Shown here in pieces: positions 1-12,111 of a DNA stretch of 64,000 nt. The DNA comes from Oxyruncus cristatus (lineage: Eukaryota; Chordata; Aves; Passeriformes; Cotingidae): the NCBI GenBank assembly GCA_013399855.1, contig VXAY01004360.1, positions 1,815,424-1,879,423 of the forward strand, given 5' to 3'. Numbering within the stretch: the first letter of the stretch is position 1; each line of letters starts with the position of its first letter. The notes beneath the pieces were generated by a model, which was not told the origin of the DNA, ran no database searches, and saw only the letters and a list, made by a program, of their open reading frames with translations. The position numbers were made by a program, and so were the translations under genes.

Positions 1-803
1 TCATTTACAAGACCTTTTACCAATTTCCTGAATTTAGTTCATACTGCATAGCCTGTGTAATACATGAAGCCACTTGTCTATCTTAATCTTTTTGCTGCTA
101 ACTTACAGTGGCAGTAAAACAGAGTTTGCAGAATATGCTTCAGCTTCCATTTCTGTTTGGTATCTAACATTTATCTGACAAAACACTTCTGGACATGGAT
201 ATTTCTCTTCCTCAGGAATACTGATGCCATGGGAAATGCTGTAGCAGACATTCACATGGTAAACTGGAAAGATTTTTTTCACATTCTTTCAACTGGAGCA
301 TGTACCAAGAGATGATCTGTGTCATCTTTTTCGTCAAGTCAGTCGATATAATTCATAACGTGGGAAAACTGGAGCGGAACATTAGTCCTTTTGAAGATGG
401 GGAAAGGCTTTGTGTCAATGATTTGCCACTAACTCTTTTGCTGTGTTTTAGCAGCAACTCTACATTTTAAACAAGAGAGTTCCATAACTGAGAATGCTGT
501 AATTTAATGTTTCTGCTGCTGCAGTCAAGGCTAATGCAGCTGACACAGCCTGGAATTGTCTTTTCTATATACTTTCCAGGGTAGGCTGATGGCTGTAAGC
601 CATTTTCTCTCCTTCCATAAGTGATTGCTGCCATTTTTGTCCTGAATTGAGGGGAATACTGGTAACCTCAGCAGAAAGAGAGGAACTCTCTGTCTGGAAC
701 AGACTGAATTCTCTTCCTTTCTTGAGAGCTGGTCTCATCAAGTTATCCTGGAGATAAAATGTTTGGGAACAGCCTTTTCACTATTGTTACTTTCACCTTG
801 GGG

Positions 804-823
804 AAAAAAAAAAAAAAAAAAAA
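804..823 (+). repeat. Poly-A tract
   Basis: Twenty uninterrupted A residues following GGGG. No retroposon body is recognisable upstream, so it is treated as a simple repeat. Confidence 0.9.
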
Positions 824-3800
824 CAGAACATGTCACATTCTGTAATAAGATTAGAAACCATTAGAATCCAAATATGAACTGTGTAATTCTCCACAGTACC
901 CTACGGGGTATGAATCTTTCATATACTTTTTCCTGTGGATGGACATAAAAGCAAATATTTTTAAAATGCGTGATTTTCCCACAACCTGTGTGGTTCTCCA
1001 GCACTATATCCACATTACAGTGACTGTCAGTTTTAAACACAAGTAACCTAGGAGAAAAATGTCCCATGCTCTATTTTCTACTTGCCAAGAAATGGTAAGA
1101 GGGAAGTGCTTGTGAAAACTGCATTAGAGAATATATGGGAAAAACCCACTTTTTTCGCTCTGAGGAAAGTTAAATTTAACATGATAATAAACTGTCTGGA
1201 TACTTCTTCTCCAGGTTATATAGGCTCCAAGTAGCTACCATGATTGTTGGAAATAACATAATCTCAACACTTACGGTAGCAATAGGATGAGAACACACAG
1301 AAGCAGACTTTTCATCCACTGACACTGCACTAATAGGATTGGAGGGTGGTCTGAGAGTCCTCTCTGTTTGACAAGTGAGAGATGAGTACAACTGCTAAGG
1401 TAATCTCTGCCAATCGCCACAACAGCAAGGAGTAGACACAACCAGACCAACTATACTTCAGTGCAGAGAAGACTTTGAGGTAGGAGACCATGGTCACCAT
1501 CTCTGCTCACAGGGCTATTAACTGGTGGAATCCACAGGAGCAGAGCTGACGTGAAATCCTGCCCAAAGTGCCTAAGCTTTTACTGTGTTCCAAAACGGGT
1601 ATTCCTCTGATTACAGGGGTGATGAAACCTAGGTTTCTATTGGTTTGCATTATTGTGCTTAGATCTAAAAAAAAACCCTTAGGTTTTCTGCTATCTTTAT
1701 GTGTGATTTTTAAATTCTCTGCTGTTTTCTGTTACAATCCATCTCTTGCCATGCTTTGGCTGTGATAAAGAGACTCACATATTCTGTAGAAACTGGACAA
1801 CAGAATTAAAAGTTCTGGGGTGAACCCCAGTCCTCTCCCTAAAGAGTCTTTAATGAAACATGGAACTTTGTCATTTTTGAGACTGTTCTTTGAAGTTTGG
1901 ATTAAATCAGCCAATATATTCAAAAGGTTTATGGGAGGAGAATGAAGGTGCTAGGGAGTGGGAAGTCTGATCTGACATTGCCAAAAAGCCACCTAAGATA
2001 TCAGGCTCTGCTTTATAGTTTAAACTTTGACTTTAGAATTATGGTAACATAATAAGTATTGAAGCCCTGCATACTGTATAAATGCCAGTAAACTTTTATT
2101 TTTGTCATTCCTAATACACAAACTAAACAGTGCAACTTGCCAGCAGTATCTTAGAACAAGTCTGTGCATCTTGTTTTTTTCTGTTTAAGATGCTTTGTAT
2201 AGAGATACTTTACCTGTGTCTGCAGCGGGGACAGTGCTTTCTAACAGACAATTCCATGTTTCAAGATCGAGTGCAGCAACTGCTTTGGGTAACATACAGG
2301 TTATGTTTCTGGGACAAAAGCATGTTTAGGAAACTGGGATGGAGACAAAGAGCTACATTTAAAAACTATCTTAGATTTTTACTTGTTAAGGAATCCTGGT
2401 TTTGTTCAAGGATCTAATTTTAGAAACTCTCTTGATTCTAATCCTGGAGCCTGTTGGTGTTCACACGAGCCTTCCCTGTGGTAGCGATGAGACTGGATGC
2501 TGTGACTGTTGAATAGCTGGACTGCGGTGCTGTTCTCAGATCCTGTAAACACTTTCTGACGGATGAGCTGTATTTAAGGGGTCTGTTTTTTTCTTTTGTA
2601 TGAAGTCTGCCCTGCACAGCAAACAGGTTTGAATTATCCCAGTTCTATGGTGAACCTCCCTCACTCATCTTCCTGCTCTTTCCCCTCTGCAGCCTAGAGC
2701 CTTCAGCTCTGTCATAGTATGTGTGAAAAAATTTGGGCTGGATTCTGGCTGTGTTCACGGATGGTTTTCACAGAAAGGTACTGCTGAATCCTTTCATAAA
2801 GACTAGTCTTAAAGCAAGGTTGGGACAGATGTTAATGCCTAAATCGTTGTCAGTTCCTGAAGTACGATGCCCATTTAGACTCCAGAGGTAGCAGTGTAAT
2901 TAGTGATGGTTGACCTGCTCTAATAATGCAAATGCTGCTTGCCTCCTCTCACCAGTTTGGAGCTTGCACTTGACACAAGTACTTGCCTGTGCCCACTACA
3001 CAGTGCAGATTACACATCTGACCCAGTACTGTATCCAGCCTGCTTCTGTGCTGGGGATAGCTGAGCAGGATTCTAACCTCATTCTGCCTCTTCCATAACC
3101 ATTGTCTGCCTCTCCTTAGTGCAATGGGCCTATGCAGCCTCTGAACTCCTCCATAGATCTGAGTGCAAGATCACTCCAGCTGTGTTACTCTGGTTCAGTC
3201 TCCTCACCAAGGCTTACAGAGCAAATACATCCAACCCTGCAAATGCACCCCCATCCCCTGTTAGACTGTGCCTTTTTACGTAATAACAATGTGAAACTAA
3301 AGTAAACGGAACTCATGACTGTTACTGTGGCAAAATGCATAACAACTGTAAGACGTTGCATTTCAGGGCATTTGAGGGGAAAGATAATATGCATAAAACT
3401 TGTAGCAACAGATCTGATTTCTTGGCAGCCTTTTCCGTTTTTCATTGCAAACAAAAGTCCCACTGTAGCACCAACAGTAATGGAAGGAATGCTCCCCGTT
3501 CTTTTCCCCTTACACAAACATAGTTTGAGAAGCAGAAACAATAGCTCAGAGGTAAGAGAAGCTTTGCAGTTTGGTACCTACATGTTTCCCTATTAACAAA
3601 GCCGTATTGACTTAGCTGCGTTTGTGGTCACCATGCATAGAAATGATGGCTGGGAATGATCACTGCTGGGTGCAGATGGGAGGTTTCATGTTTAAACTGT
3701 AACTGGGTCCAATTGCTTTATGACTCCTTAGCATAAACCAGAGATCCTTTGGAAGGAATAGCTTGAGCTGCTATGTGCCAATCTGCAGGATGTAGGCCAT

Positions 3801-3970
3801 TTTAAGGAAAGCCTTTTGAGTCAAGCAGATATGATGACCAGTGCTGTGCTCAACGTGTGGTAAAGTCATTTAGTTTGTTAGGAATCAGGTGTGTGGTCTG
3901 ATGTTTCTCAGACTTCTAAGAAATGGATTTCATTAGGTATGCTTGTAGGATTAACATACAACATCAGTAT

Positions 3971-4057
3971 GGTTGTTTGGGTTTGTTTATTTGTTTATTT
4001 TGTTGCAGGATTTTTTTCCTTGATTTTGTTTGCTTTGTGGTTTTGTTTGTTTGTTTT
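3971..4057 (+). repeat. T/G-rich simple sequence (TTTG-like)
   Basis: Repeated TTTG and TTTA tetramers with interruptions, such as TTTGTTTATTTGTTTATTTTG and TTTTGTTTGTTTG. It creates a spurious hydrophobic open frame rich in Phe, Val, Cys and Leu. Confidence 0.75.
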
Positions 4058-6359
4058 AATTATTCCTTTCTCTCTGTACTGGAAACAAATGATGGGATTT
4101 TCAAGCTAATGCATATGTAATAGGGTAAATGTCCTAAGAAAATGAAGGGCAAGGTCTTGGTCCTAAAGCCAGTCAGACATGTACCTGTTTCTATCTGTCA
4201 GGAAGAGACTTTTTCCACTTAATTTCTCATGCACTCTCACTATGTCATTAGCTTGTCTACATCTGGATTCAACAGGTTCAGAGGTCTGGTCTGACACACA
4301 TGCAAGCTCAGTTTCTCTGTGGCTTTGTTAGATGTCTGCTCTTAAGACTTTCTATCGGTTGTTTGCTTTCACCTCTTCCACAGTCCATTTACTGTGTGGT
4401 TTTTTCATCTCTTTGGTTTTAAGTGTATAGACTTGCTTATAGCATGTTTCTCATGTGACAGATCCTTCTTGTTAACAGCGAGCTCATGTCACCTGAAATT
4501 TTCCTGGAGAGGCCCTTGCCTAGACTTGATTCTGCTTCTTGGTCTCTCACTAGATATTGCTGTGACTGTGTGAGGATATGAGAATTCAGTTTTGCTGGAT
4601 TAGATCTTTTGCTGGTACCCCATGCTGCATCTACCCAATGCCTCAGCTCAGTCCAAGGCTAAAAATCTTCAGTCACTGACAGCTGTCAGCAAAACAAAGC
4701 AAGAAACCTTCTCTCCTTAAAGGTTAAAATAGTTTTGATAGAAGAGTCTTGGCGCTCTGTCAATGAAAGAAATCTCCTCGCTGGAGATTTGTAAAAGCAC
4801 TATGCTTTTAGAGGTTAGCCAGTGCGGAAGAAAAACACAAACTTTATCAGAGGACTAGATGTAAGGTCTTGGTCCTTTGAATCTTGGTGTTTGTAATACT
4901 GGAGTCACATAATCTCTTTAGAACCGCATGAAGCCTCAACCTGCATGGAGGTGGCCAAGGTCATCTATATTCCTATGTTGACAGGAAGGCTGGTGCAAGC
5001 CTTGGTAGGGAAATTGTACTGGTGAAAGAAGCAGTAGTAGTGAGCACAAGTAACTGGGAAGGTGAAGAGGCTATCCCAAAAACCTGGCTGAGTACACTGC
5101 ATGTCTCAATACCTGTCCTCCAAGATGATGCCGCTGGGGCCATGGAGGGTGGGCCACTGCTGCGACCCAGGAATGGGCTGGGAAGGGAATGTTTCATGAC
5201 TTGAGGTTAATGCTTGTGTGGGAGAAAAGGGCACCTGTGGTAAATTTGGGGTCCCTGGAAGTAGGGAGTGGGGTGGCAGGCCAGTGTCTCACGAGGCCAG
5301 TCCCAAATCAAGTCCCAGGTTTAAGCATGACTGAAGCAAGGTGAGGCTCAGGCCCAGGGGCTTGCCCTAGAGCCACGTGGGGGCCCTGGGGACAGTGAGG
5401 CATCCAGGTGGTGTCTGTGGTGATGGACAGGGCCTGTGGTAAGCATGGCCCTGAGTCTCTGCCAGGCACTGGTGGCAACAGGAGAATCAGGTGAGCGCCT
5501 CAGCACTGAGGCACTGGTTCCTGTCAGGCAGGTGTGGCTGAAGGGCCAGATGGGACATTTGGCATGTGGAGAAGAAGCTACAAGGCATGCAACAGGCAAG
5601 GCCTTTGTGCCAGCCTGGGGGCGATGCATGAAATTTCCATGCAGCAGGAAAAGCATAGCCTGCATAGTCCATGCTAGTGAGCAGGGATTGACATGACACG
5701 TTTCAGGGCTGCCCCTGCTCAGTGGCCTTATCCAAAACCTGATGCTGAGCCTGGCGTGCATGTGTGTGTGTGTGTTTTGCTATGTTCATCCCAAGTTTCC
5801 CTGACTCTTGGGAGGCCATGCTCAGCTGTGCTGAGCTGCTTTGTCACGCTTCAAAACTCTCTTCCACCCTCATGTTCTATAGGCAAAAATATCCCTCTGC
5901 CTCCTTCAGGAGGTATATCAAGAGGAGAGATGAAAATATAATTAACAAATCTTTCACTCCACAAGTGCCAATTATGTGGGGTTTTTTTCTCAGATGGTCT
6001 AAATGATAAATATAGCTAGCTAAATTCAGAGTCACCATTTTCAACCTGCCTTTAGCACTGAAGTGGGCTGGTTCTATTTTCAGGATGAAGAAGAATTTGC
6101 GTGCCTGAAATCCCATCCAAGTTCTTCTAACTATATCAGTCAGTCTAATAAAAGAGATTACCTCTTCCTACGGACCTTGCCTTACTTACATTCTTCAGGC
6201 ACGGTGGCTACGATAACGGTGCTTCCTCATCTTTTCTGTTGCTTCTCTGCCACCTGCAGTGAGCAGCTTGAATGTACAAGACAGAAGAGTTGGGGAAGCA
6301 CATGAAAGTATTTCTTGACTTCACACGGTTTCATTTGTAAGCTCAAAGACCTTCCTGGA

Positions 6360-7165
6360 ACCATAGGAAAAATTAAGTTGGAAGGGAGCTCAGCTCTGGA
6401 GCTTACCCAGTCCAGCCTTATTTCATACTGGGATAAGAAATTTTAATTGGATGCTCAGGACCATATCCAGCTAAGTTGCCAGTACTTCCGAGCATGGAAA
6501 TTTCACAATCTTTTTGGGCACGCAACTTCAGTGCTGAACCATTCTTGCTGTGAAGATTTTTTCCTTACATCCAACCTATTTTTCCCTTGTTGCAATATAT
6601 ATGTTGCTATGGCCCCTTGCCCTTTCACCATGTGCTTCTGGGAGAGAGACTTTCTTTACCACTCATTGTAGTGGGAGACTGCAGTTTATTTCCTGTCTCA
6701 TTAGTGGTCTAATCTCTGGGCTATACAAAAAAGTTTCTCCCGGGGTGGCCTGTGCTTCAGCCTCTCAGCAGTCTCAGTGTTTCTTTGGTGGACCCTCTAG
6801 TTTGTCATCATCTTGCTTGCTCTACAGGGCCCAAAACTGGACATCATGTTCCAGGCATGGCCCAGCTAGTGCAAAGCAGGGGGAATAAGAGCTTTCCTTT
6901 GTCTGCTGGCCATGCACTTGCTTGTGTAGCCTCGTATGTGATTAGCTGCCTCCATTGCAAGGCACACTGCTGTCTCTTGTGCAATTTGCCCAAAAGGATC
7001 TCTTGAGTACTCTTCCGCAAAGCTGTTACCTACTCAGTTCATCCCTAGCATATATAGCTATGTGGGGTTAGACCACCCCAGCTGTAGATGTTATACTTCT
7101 CCTTTTTGACCTTCAAGAGGTTTCTGTTGGCCCATTCCTCCAGCCTGTCAAGGTCTCCCAAAATG
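6360..7165 (-). repeat. Ancient CR1 LINE remnant, 3' region
   Basis: The left end reads like the minus-strand CR1 tail (TTGGAAGGGAGCT followed by CCCAGTCCAGCC). At 6827-6843 the stretch GGGCCCAAAACTGGACA is also found, with at most one change, in the younger minus-strand CR1 copies near 10590 and 45358. Near 7135-7160 the CATTCCTCCAGCCTGTCAAG stretch also fits the family. Divergence is high and frames are broken many times. The right border is approximate. Confidence 0.65.
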
Positions 7166-8959
7166 TTTTTTTCTATCTCCCTACTTTTTGTTAAGCACTT
7201 AGTTTCCTGACCACTTGTGCTTGTATTTATTCCATGCAGACGTGTTCAGAGACCTAGTTCCTCCTCAGAGCAGTGTTCTTTTATTACAGACTGTAGAGGC
7301 ATGGTGGGATGGGTTTGTAGAAACAAACCTTTTACTTGCACTGGAGATAGTCTTGAAAGAGGAAGAGCCTGTGCTGCCCAGCATGTTGCCCAGTGCCTTT
7401 GAAAACTTTTGCTTTTTTAATAGCCTCCGACTTACTTTCAGAAACGATAGTAACAGGATGTGGATGTATGCCCCAGCAGGAAACACAGGCCCTGAGGTGT
7501 TCATCTTTCCTATCTGCTCGTTGACAGAGTCACTACAGAGACAAAATAGAGAATTCCTGCTGTTGAACTGATTAAGGAAAACATTTTAATCAATTTACTT
7601 TCTTTTGCTTCATGTCTTACCTTGTACTTTATCTCATCTTCTATTCACTTAGACCTTTATTCTTCAGCTTAAATCAGTCCTGAATTAAAGGCTGCTTTTG
7701 TGTAGAAGTTTTCAGATTACCATGTTCCATCCAGAGAGAAAATGAGAGGACAGCATCTGATTATGAGTTTACCCCAACCCAACTCTAGATTTTCCTTCAG
7801 GGCCATCCTAGTCTGTAACCTGAATGGGAAAACACAATTAGTCCCCTTTTCTTCTGTATGCCTACACAGCCTACTTCTAGAATAACTGACAGTAATCTTC
7901 ACAAGAGGGTTTTGTGTCAGTTTATAGACAGAAGAGAGGAGCAAATATGATTAGCTAGGCCGATCTTTCTCAGTAGCAGCGACTGCAGCTTATCCTCTAT
8001 TCAAGATGCCACAATATGCATGTTTCTGTGAAAAAAAAATCATGGCGTTATTATCGTTGTCATTTCTGTCTCTCCAGAACAAGTCAATCATAGAAACAAT
8101 TAAACTGTTCTGGAATTAAAAGTGGATTTTAGAAGGAGACAGGTAAAAGTGGATTGTCAAGGAGGGAAAATTAAATGGTTTCTTTCCTCCTCTCTTTTGT
8201 ATCATATTGTTGATGAAAGAGTAATATAGTTCTGCCATGTTAGGTAAGAGTTTATAAAATGTACTGTACTGTCTAAAACCTACCCATATCTGAGTGATTT
8301 CTCCTACTTCTCACCAGTGGTCCTTCTTCCAGCAAGTCAATCCACTTAAATTTATTGTTCCTTGGTACGTACATCAAGGCTCTGACTGCAACCCATTAAA
8401 ATACATGTTTAAATACCATTTAATACTGTGGGGATTCTGTGGGTTATCATATTGTCTGGGATGATGGGTCAGGATTTGACCTTCTCTCTGTCTTTCAGTT
8501 TCCCAGTCCATTTTCCTGTGTTGCAAGAGCAGTTAGAGCCTGCTCTTTGCCACCTCAGGCTGCTCATTTGGAAACTGGGAAAACTGTGAAAAGCAAGACA
8601 TAGTCTGTAACACTGGAGATTTTTTTTTTTTTTTTTTAACACTTGGACTCCTAAAATGTTTCCAGCCATGCTACAAGCATGTTTTCTGCTGTATTTTCCT
8701 CTTTTAGTCTCTTCTTCAGGTTAAATTAAATTCTTACACCCACATTCATTTTCTTCTCATTTCTAGTTTCAATTCACTCTCTTCTGGAATCCTCCAGTTA
8801 TCCTGAATGTTTCCTGAAGATCAGTGCCTGAAGCAAGGCATAACATTTGGCTGAAGCCACTTCTGTGTTGGGAGCACAGACAGGAGTTTTCGATTTTACT
8901 ATATGTGAAACTGTTCTGTATATCCCAAAATGGCATTTGTCTTGCTCACCATACTGGCA
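7166..8959. other. No recognisable gene; T tract at 8620-8637
   Basis: The longest open frame (7215-7571, 118 codons) has no recognisable motif and no convincing splice context, so it is probably chance. An 18-base T tract lies at 8620-8637. Nothing else stands out. Confidence 0.5.
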
Positions 8960-9835
8960 CTGTTGATTTGTTCTGACCATGTCATTCACGATATTCCCTA
9001 GATATTTTCTAAATAACTTTCTACTGAGCCAGCTGCTGCTGGCCACTGGGAAGCTGCTTCTTTCTGCAGATATTGAAGTTCATCCAGATGTTCTCAGAGT
9101 TTTCCGATTTATCAAGAGCATTTTCAGTTCCAATCCTGTCTCTAAGAATATCTGCATCCCCTCTCCATTTCATGTCATCTTCAAATTTAACAAACATACT
9201 GTGTATTCCATCATGCGTAGTGTAAACAAAAACGCTGGGAAAATTAGATACAGATTTAGGATAAATTTCCTTATAAAACTGCTCGGTACTTCTTCCATTT
9301 GGACAGGGAATCTTTATAACTACTCTTTGAATGTAGTTTTACAGAGTTCTTTGTTGGTTTTACTTTGCACCCATGCTAGCCTATCTCCATCTGGATGATT
9401 TCTCTTTGTTTTGCTTTCTCACAAGACTACTACACAAGAAATGCCAAAAGCCCAAGTAAAGTCAAAATACGCAACAGCTACTGATTCTCTCCTGAATTAA
9501 TGCTCTTAGGCCATCTGTTATTCACCTAGACTTCTATTTTTTTTTTTGAAGTTGAAGGTAAAGTTGGTGAGTTTTTCTACTAACCTTTCTCCCTTCCTTA
9601 CTTCTTTTACACACAGATTCTGTACTTACACTATTCACATTATTGGTGTCTCACCAGTCTCCAGCCATCCTTAAAAGTAACTGTTAATGTGTCTGAGACT
9701 GCTTCAGGCACTTTTTCACATATTCTATATGGCATTCATCAGGTTTAGCCAAATTAGCAACACATTATTTTGAGTGCTGCCTAATCTACTCATTCAGACT
9801 CTTAGTTTTTTTAACATTTATTTTACCTTTGTCTT
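8960..9835 (-). repeat. Very old CR1/L3-type LINE remnant (reverse transcriptase region)
   Basis: Read on the minus strand, several blocks occur in the order expected for an amniote CR1/L3 reverse transcriptase region. On the plus strand they are: TCATCTTCAAATTTAACAAA followed by ATTCCATCAT (about 9175-9215); ATAACTACTCTTTGAATG (about 9316); GCCAAAAGCCCAAGTAAAGT (about 9441), the complement of the segment encoding the Phe-Ser-Lys-Ala-Phe motif; and GAGACTGCTTCAGGCAC with CATCAGG (about 9692-9742). The element is heavily mutated with no usable frame. It is older than the other copies. The identification relies on remembered family consensus. Confidence 0.6.
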
Positions 9836-10117
9836 GCTGATGTTACCTGTATCACTATTAACCTTTCTGGTGATTAGTGAGGAAAAAGGAATTATTTGAC
9901 ATGCTGTAGAAAGCGACCAGCCTTAGTCCCAGTGTAAATGAATGGGCAGAAGAGGCTGCACTCACAAGCAGAAGAATTCATGGGGAGACCCAAGAGGGGA
10001 AAAGTATTATCAAGGGGACTGTGTTATCAAGGAGTGTGGGTGGAGGCTGAGCTTCCCAGGAACCCACAGGTGCCTCCTGGTCTGTCTGATTATTTGTACA
10101 CTGCTGTGGTTAAGAAA
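9836..10117. other. Unique sequence between two LINE remnants
   Basis: Two overlapping short open frames (about 9938-10169) have no recognisable product. I see no other feature. Confidence 0.4.
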
Positions 10118-10764
10118 CATAGAATACTTAAGCTTGGAAAAGATGTTTAATATCAAGTCAAACCACTGACTTGACACTACTTTGTTCACCACTAAAACCA
10201 TATCCCGAGGTGCCACATACACACACTCCTTGAATGCTTTCAGGGATGGTGATTTCACCACTTCTCCAGGCAGCATATTCCAATACCTGACCATCCTTTC
10301 AGTGAAGATATTTTTCCTAATATCCAGCCTACCGCCACCCTGGCACAAGGGCCATTTTCTCTTGTCCTTTCACTTGTTACCTGGGAGAAGAGCCCAACCC
10401 TCTCCTTGTTGCAGCCTTCTTTGAGGTAGTTGTAGAAAGCGGTAAGGTCTCCCCTGAACATCCTTTTCTGGGCTTAGCAACCCCAGCCCACTCAGCCACT
10501 TCTCATAAGACTTGTGCTCCAGACTCTTCCCCACCTCCATGGCCCTTCTCTGAACATGCTCCAGCACCTCAATATCTTTTATGTAGTGAGGGGCCCAAAA
10601 CTGAACACAGGACTTGAGGTGCAGCCACACCAATACCAAGTACAGGGGGCTGATCACTGCCCTGGTCCTGCTGGCCATGCTGTTCTTGGTACAGGCCAGA
10701 ATGCTATTTGCCTTCTTAGCCTTCTGGACACTTGCTAGCTCATGTTCAGCCAGCTATCAACCAG
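10118..10764 (-). repeat. CR1 LINE 3' end, 5'-truncated
   Basis: The left edge is CATAGAAT, the complement of the CR1 tail octamer. The rest follows the CR1 3' region on the minus strand: the complement of the Asn-Tyr-Leu-Lys block, the block around CAGCACCTCAATATCTTT (about 10562) and the CATGTTCAGCCAGCTATCAACC block at the right end. Several stretches match the copies at 45-46 kb and, on the other strand, at 54 kb. The minus-strand frame is open for about 100 codons in pieces. The 5' truncation near 10764 is the usual outcome of CR1 integration. Confidence 0.9.
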
Positions 10765-10871
10765 AGAAGGTGGAAGAAGGTAGCATATTTTTGTAGGCCA
10801 TATTTGTGTAAAGTACTCTGTTTTAAATGTGGAATAGTTTTGTTCTGTGTTGGAAGATTTTTTAAATTTAA

Positions 10872-11794
10872 ACTATTGTCGTGGGTTTACTCTGGACTGA
10901 TTTATTTTTCATCCTTTTACACAATTGCTATAAGATGAGAGAAGTTTTATACAGAAAAAAGAGACTTGACATTGGGGAATAATATTAAATTTATTACTAC
11001 CAGGATAAAAACTAAAGAATAATATATACAACAATTCTAACTAGGTTTTCTTATGAAGAAAATTATCCCTTCCCCCCCTATTAGTCCAGGAGGAGAAAAG
11101 TCTATTCTCTACTTTCACGGTTACAGTTCCTCTAAATCAAATTTGCAGCACTTGGAAGTTTTCTTCTATTATCTGTAGGGTGACAGCTCCAATTGGCCGT
11201 AGCTGGAAATCTCTCTCTCTCTCTCTCTGCTGCACGTCGACCTCAGGACTGTCCCTGCTCCTCCCTGCCNNNNNNNNNNNNNNNNNNNNNNNNNNNNNNN
11301 NNNNNNNNNNNNNNNNNNNNNNNNNNNNNNNNNNNNNNNNNNNNNNNNNNNNNNNNNNNNNNNNNNNNNNNNNNNNNNNNNNNNNNNNNNNNNNNNNNNN
11401 NNNNNNNNNNNNNNNNNNNNNNNNNNNNNNNNNNNNNNNNNNNNNNNNNNNNNNNNNNNNNNNNNNNNNNNNNNNNNNNNNNNNNNNNNNNNNNNNNNNN
11501 NNNNNNNNNNNNNNNNNNNNNNNNNNNNNNNNNNNNNNNNNNNNNNNNNNNNNNNNNNNNNNNNNNNNNNNNNNNNNNNNNNNNNNNNNNNNNNNNNNNN
11601 NNNNNNNNNNCTCCTCCGCTCTCCTCCAGGCTGGAATTTCTTCTTCCCCACAAGCTTCTTTTCTGTTTTCTTAAATATGTCATTTGCAGAGGCCTTACTA
11701 AAACTTGTGATTGGCTTTGTTCCAGAAATCTACCTGGAATTAACTATTTTCCAACCCCGGGGGGAGGGGAGGCTGGTAAACCCACGACAACTAT
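10872..11794 (-). mobile_element. Solo LTR (ERVL-like) with 5-bp target duplication
   Basis: The element spans 10877-11789 and is bounded by TGTCGTGGGTTTA and its perfect inverted copy TAAACCCACGACA. The direct repeat ACTAT lies immediately outside both ends (10872-10876 and 11790-11794). Terminal TG...CA and a 5-bp duplication fit an avian ERVL-type LTR. A complement of AATAAA lies at 10990-10995, so transcription would run on the minus strand. The flanks look like ordinary AT-rich sequence with no primer-binding site or viral genes, so this is a solo LTR left by recombination. An assembly gap (11270-11610) hides its centre. Confidence 0.85.
11270..11610. other. Assembly gap (341 N)
   Basis: A run of unknown bases falls inside the solo LTR, in a pyrimidine-rich GC-rich part. 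Any open frame reported across it is an artefact. Confidence 0.99.
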
Positions 11795-12111
11795 TCCCAT
11801 TATAAAGTATATTTTTTCTTTCCTCTTTCTTTTAAAGTGTATGCTTCAACAATCTATTTCACCATAGAAAGAAACTGTCAAGCAAGTAGCCCGGCTCATC
11901 TCTTAGATAGTGTGGAAACAGTCAACAGAACAAATGTTAAACTTTACACCTCAGGACACTTAAATCATAGCAAGCTTTATAAGCCTTCAAAGAAAATAAA
12001 ACAGGGATGATGGTAGTCTGCCAGGGAACAACTAGTTTCATAATGGAAAGAAATCAATTCCCAGCTGAAAATGAGAAAGCAAGGAAGATGAAAAGATTTT
12101 CAGGTAACTTT

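Larger units (their letters stand above)
1..6354. other. Unique AT-rich sequence without a recognisable gene
   Basis: I see no gene and no recognisable transposon here. Open frames are short, overlap on both strands, and lack paired splice signals or familiar protein motifs. Small landmarks are a 20-base A tract (804-823), a T/G-rich patch (3971-4057), a purine-biased GC-richer patch (4930-5760) and a short TG run near 5760-5774. Intron or intergenic DNA is the simplest reading. Confidence 0.6.

Noticed and set aside
3185..3541. 118-codon minus-strand open frame with a hydrophobic stretch
   Set aside because: No family recognised, overlapped by two plus-strand frames, and no splice or promoter context.
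5348..5761. 137-codon minus-strand open frame
   Set aside because: GC-richer stretch where stops are rarer. The peptide is rich in Pro, Ser, His and Leu without a domain.
7215..7571. 118-codon plus-strand open frame
   Set aside because: No recognisable motif, no convincing splice or start context, and a competing minus-strand frame.
11169..11867. Long open frames of 146-224 codons
   Set aside because: They run through the 341-base assembly gap, and the apparent length is made of unknown residues.
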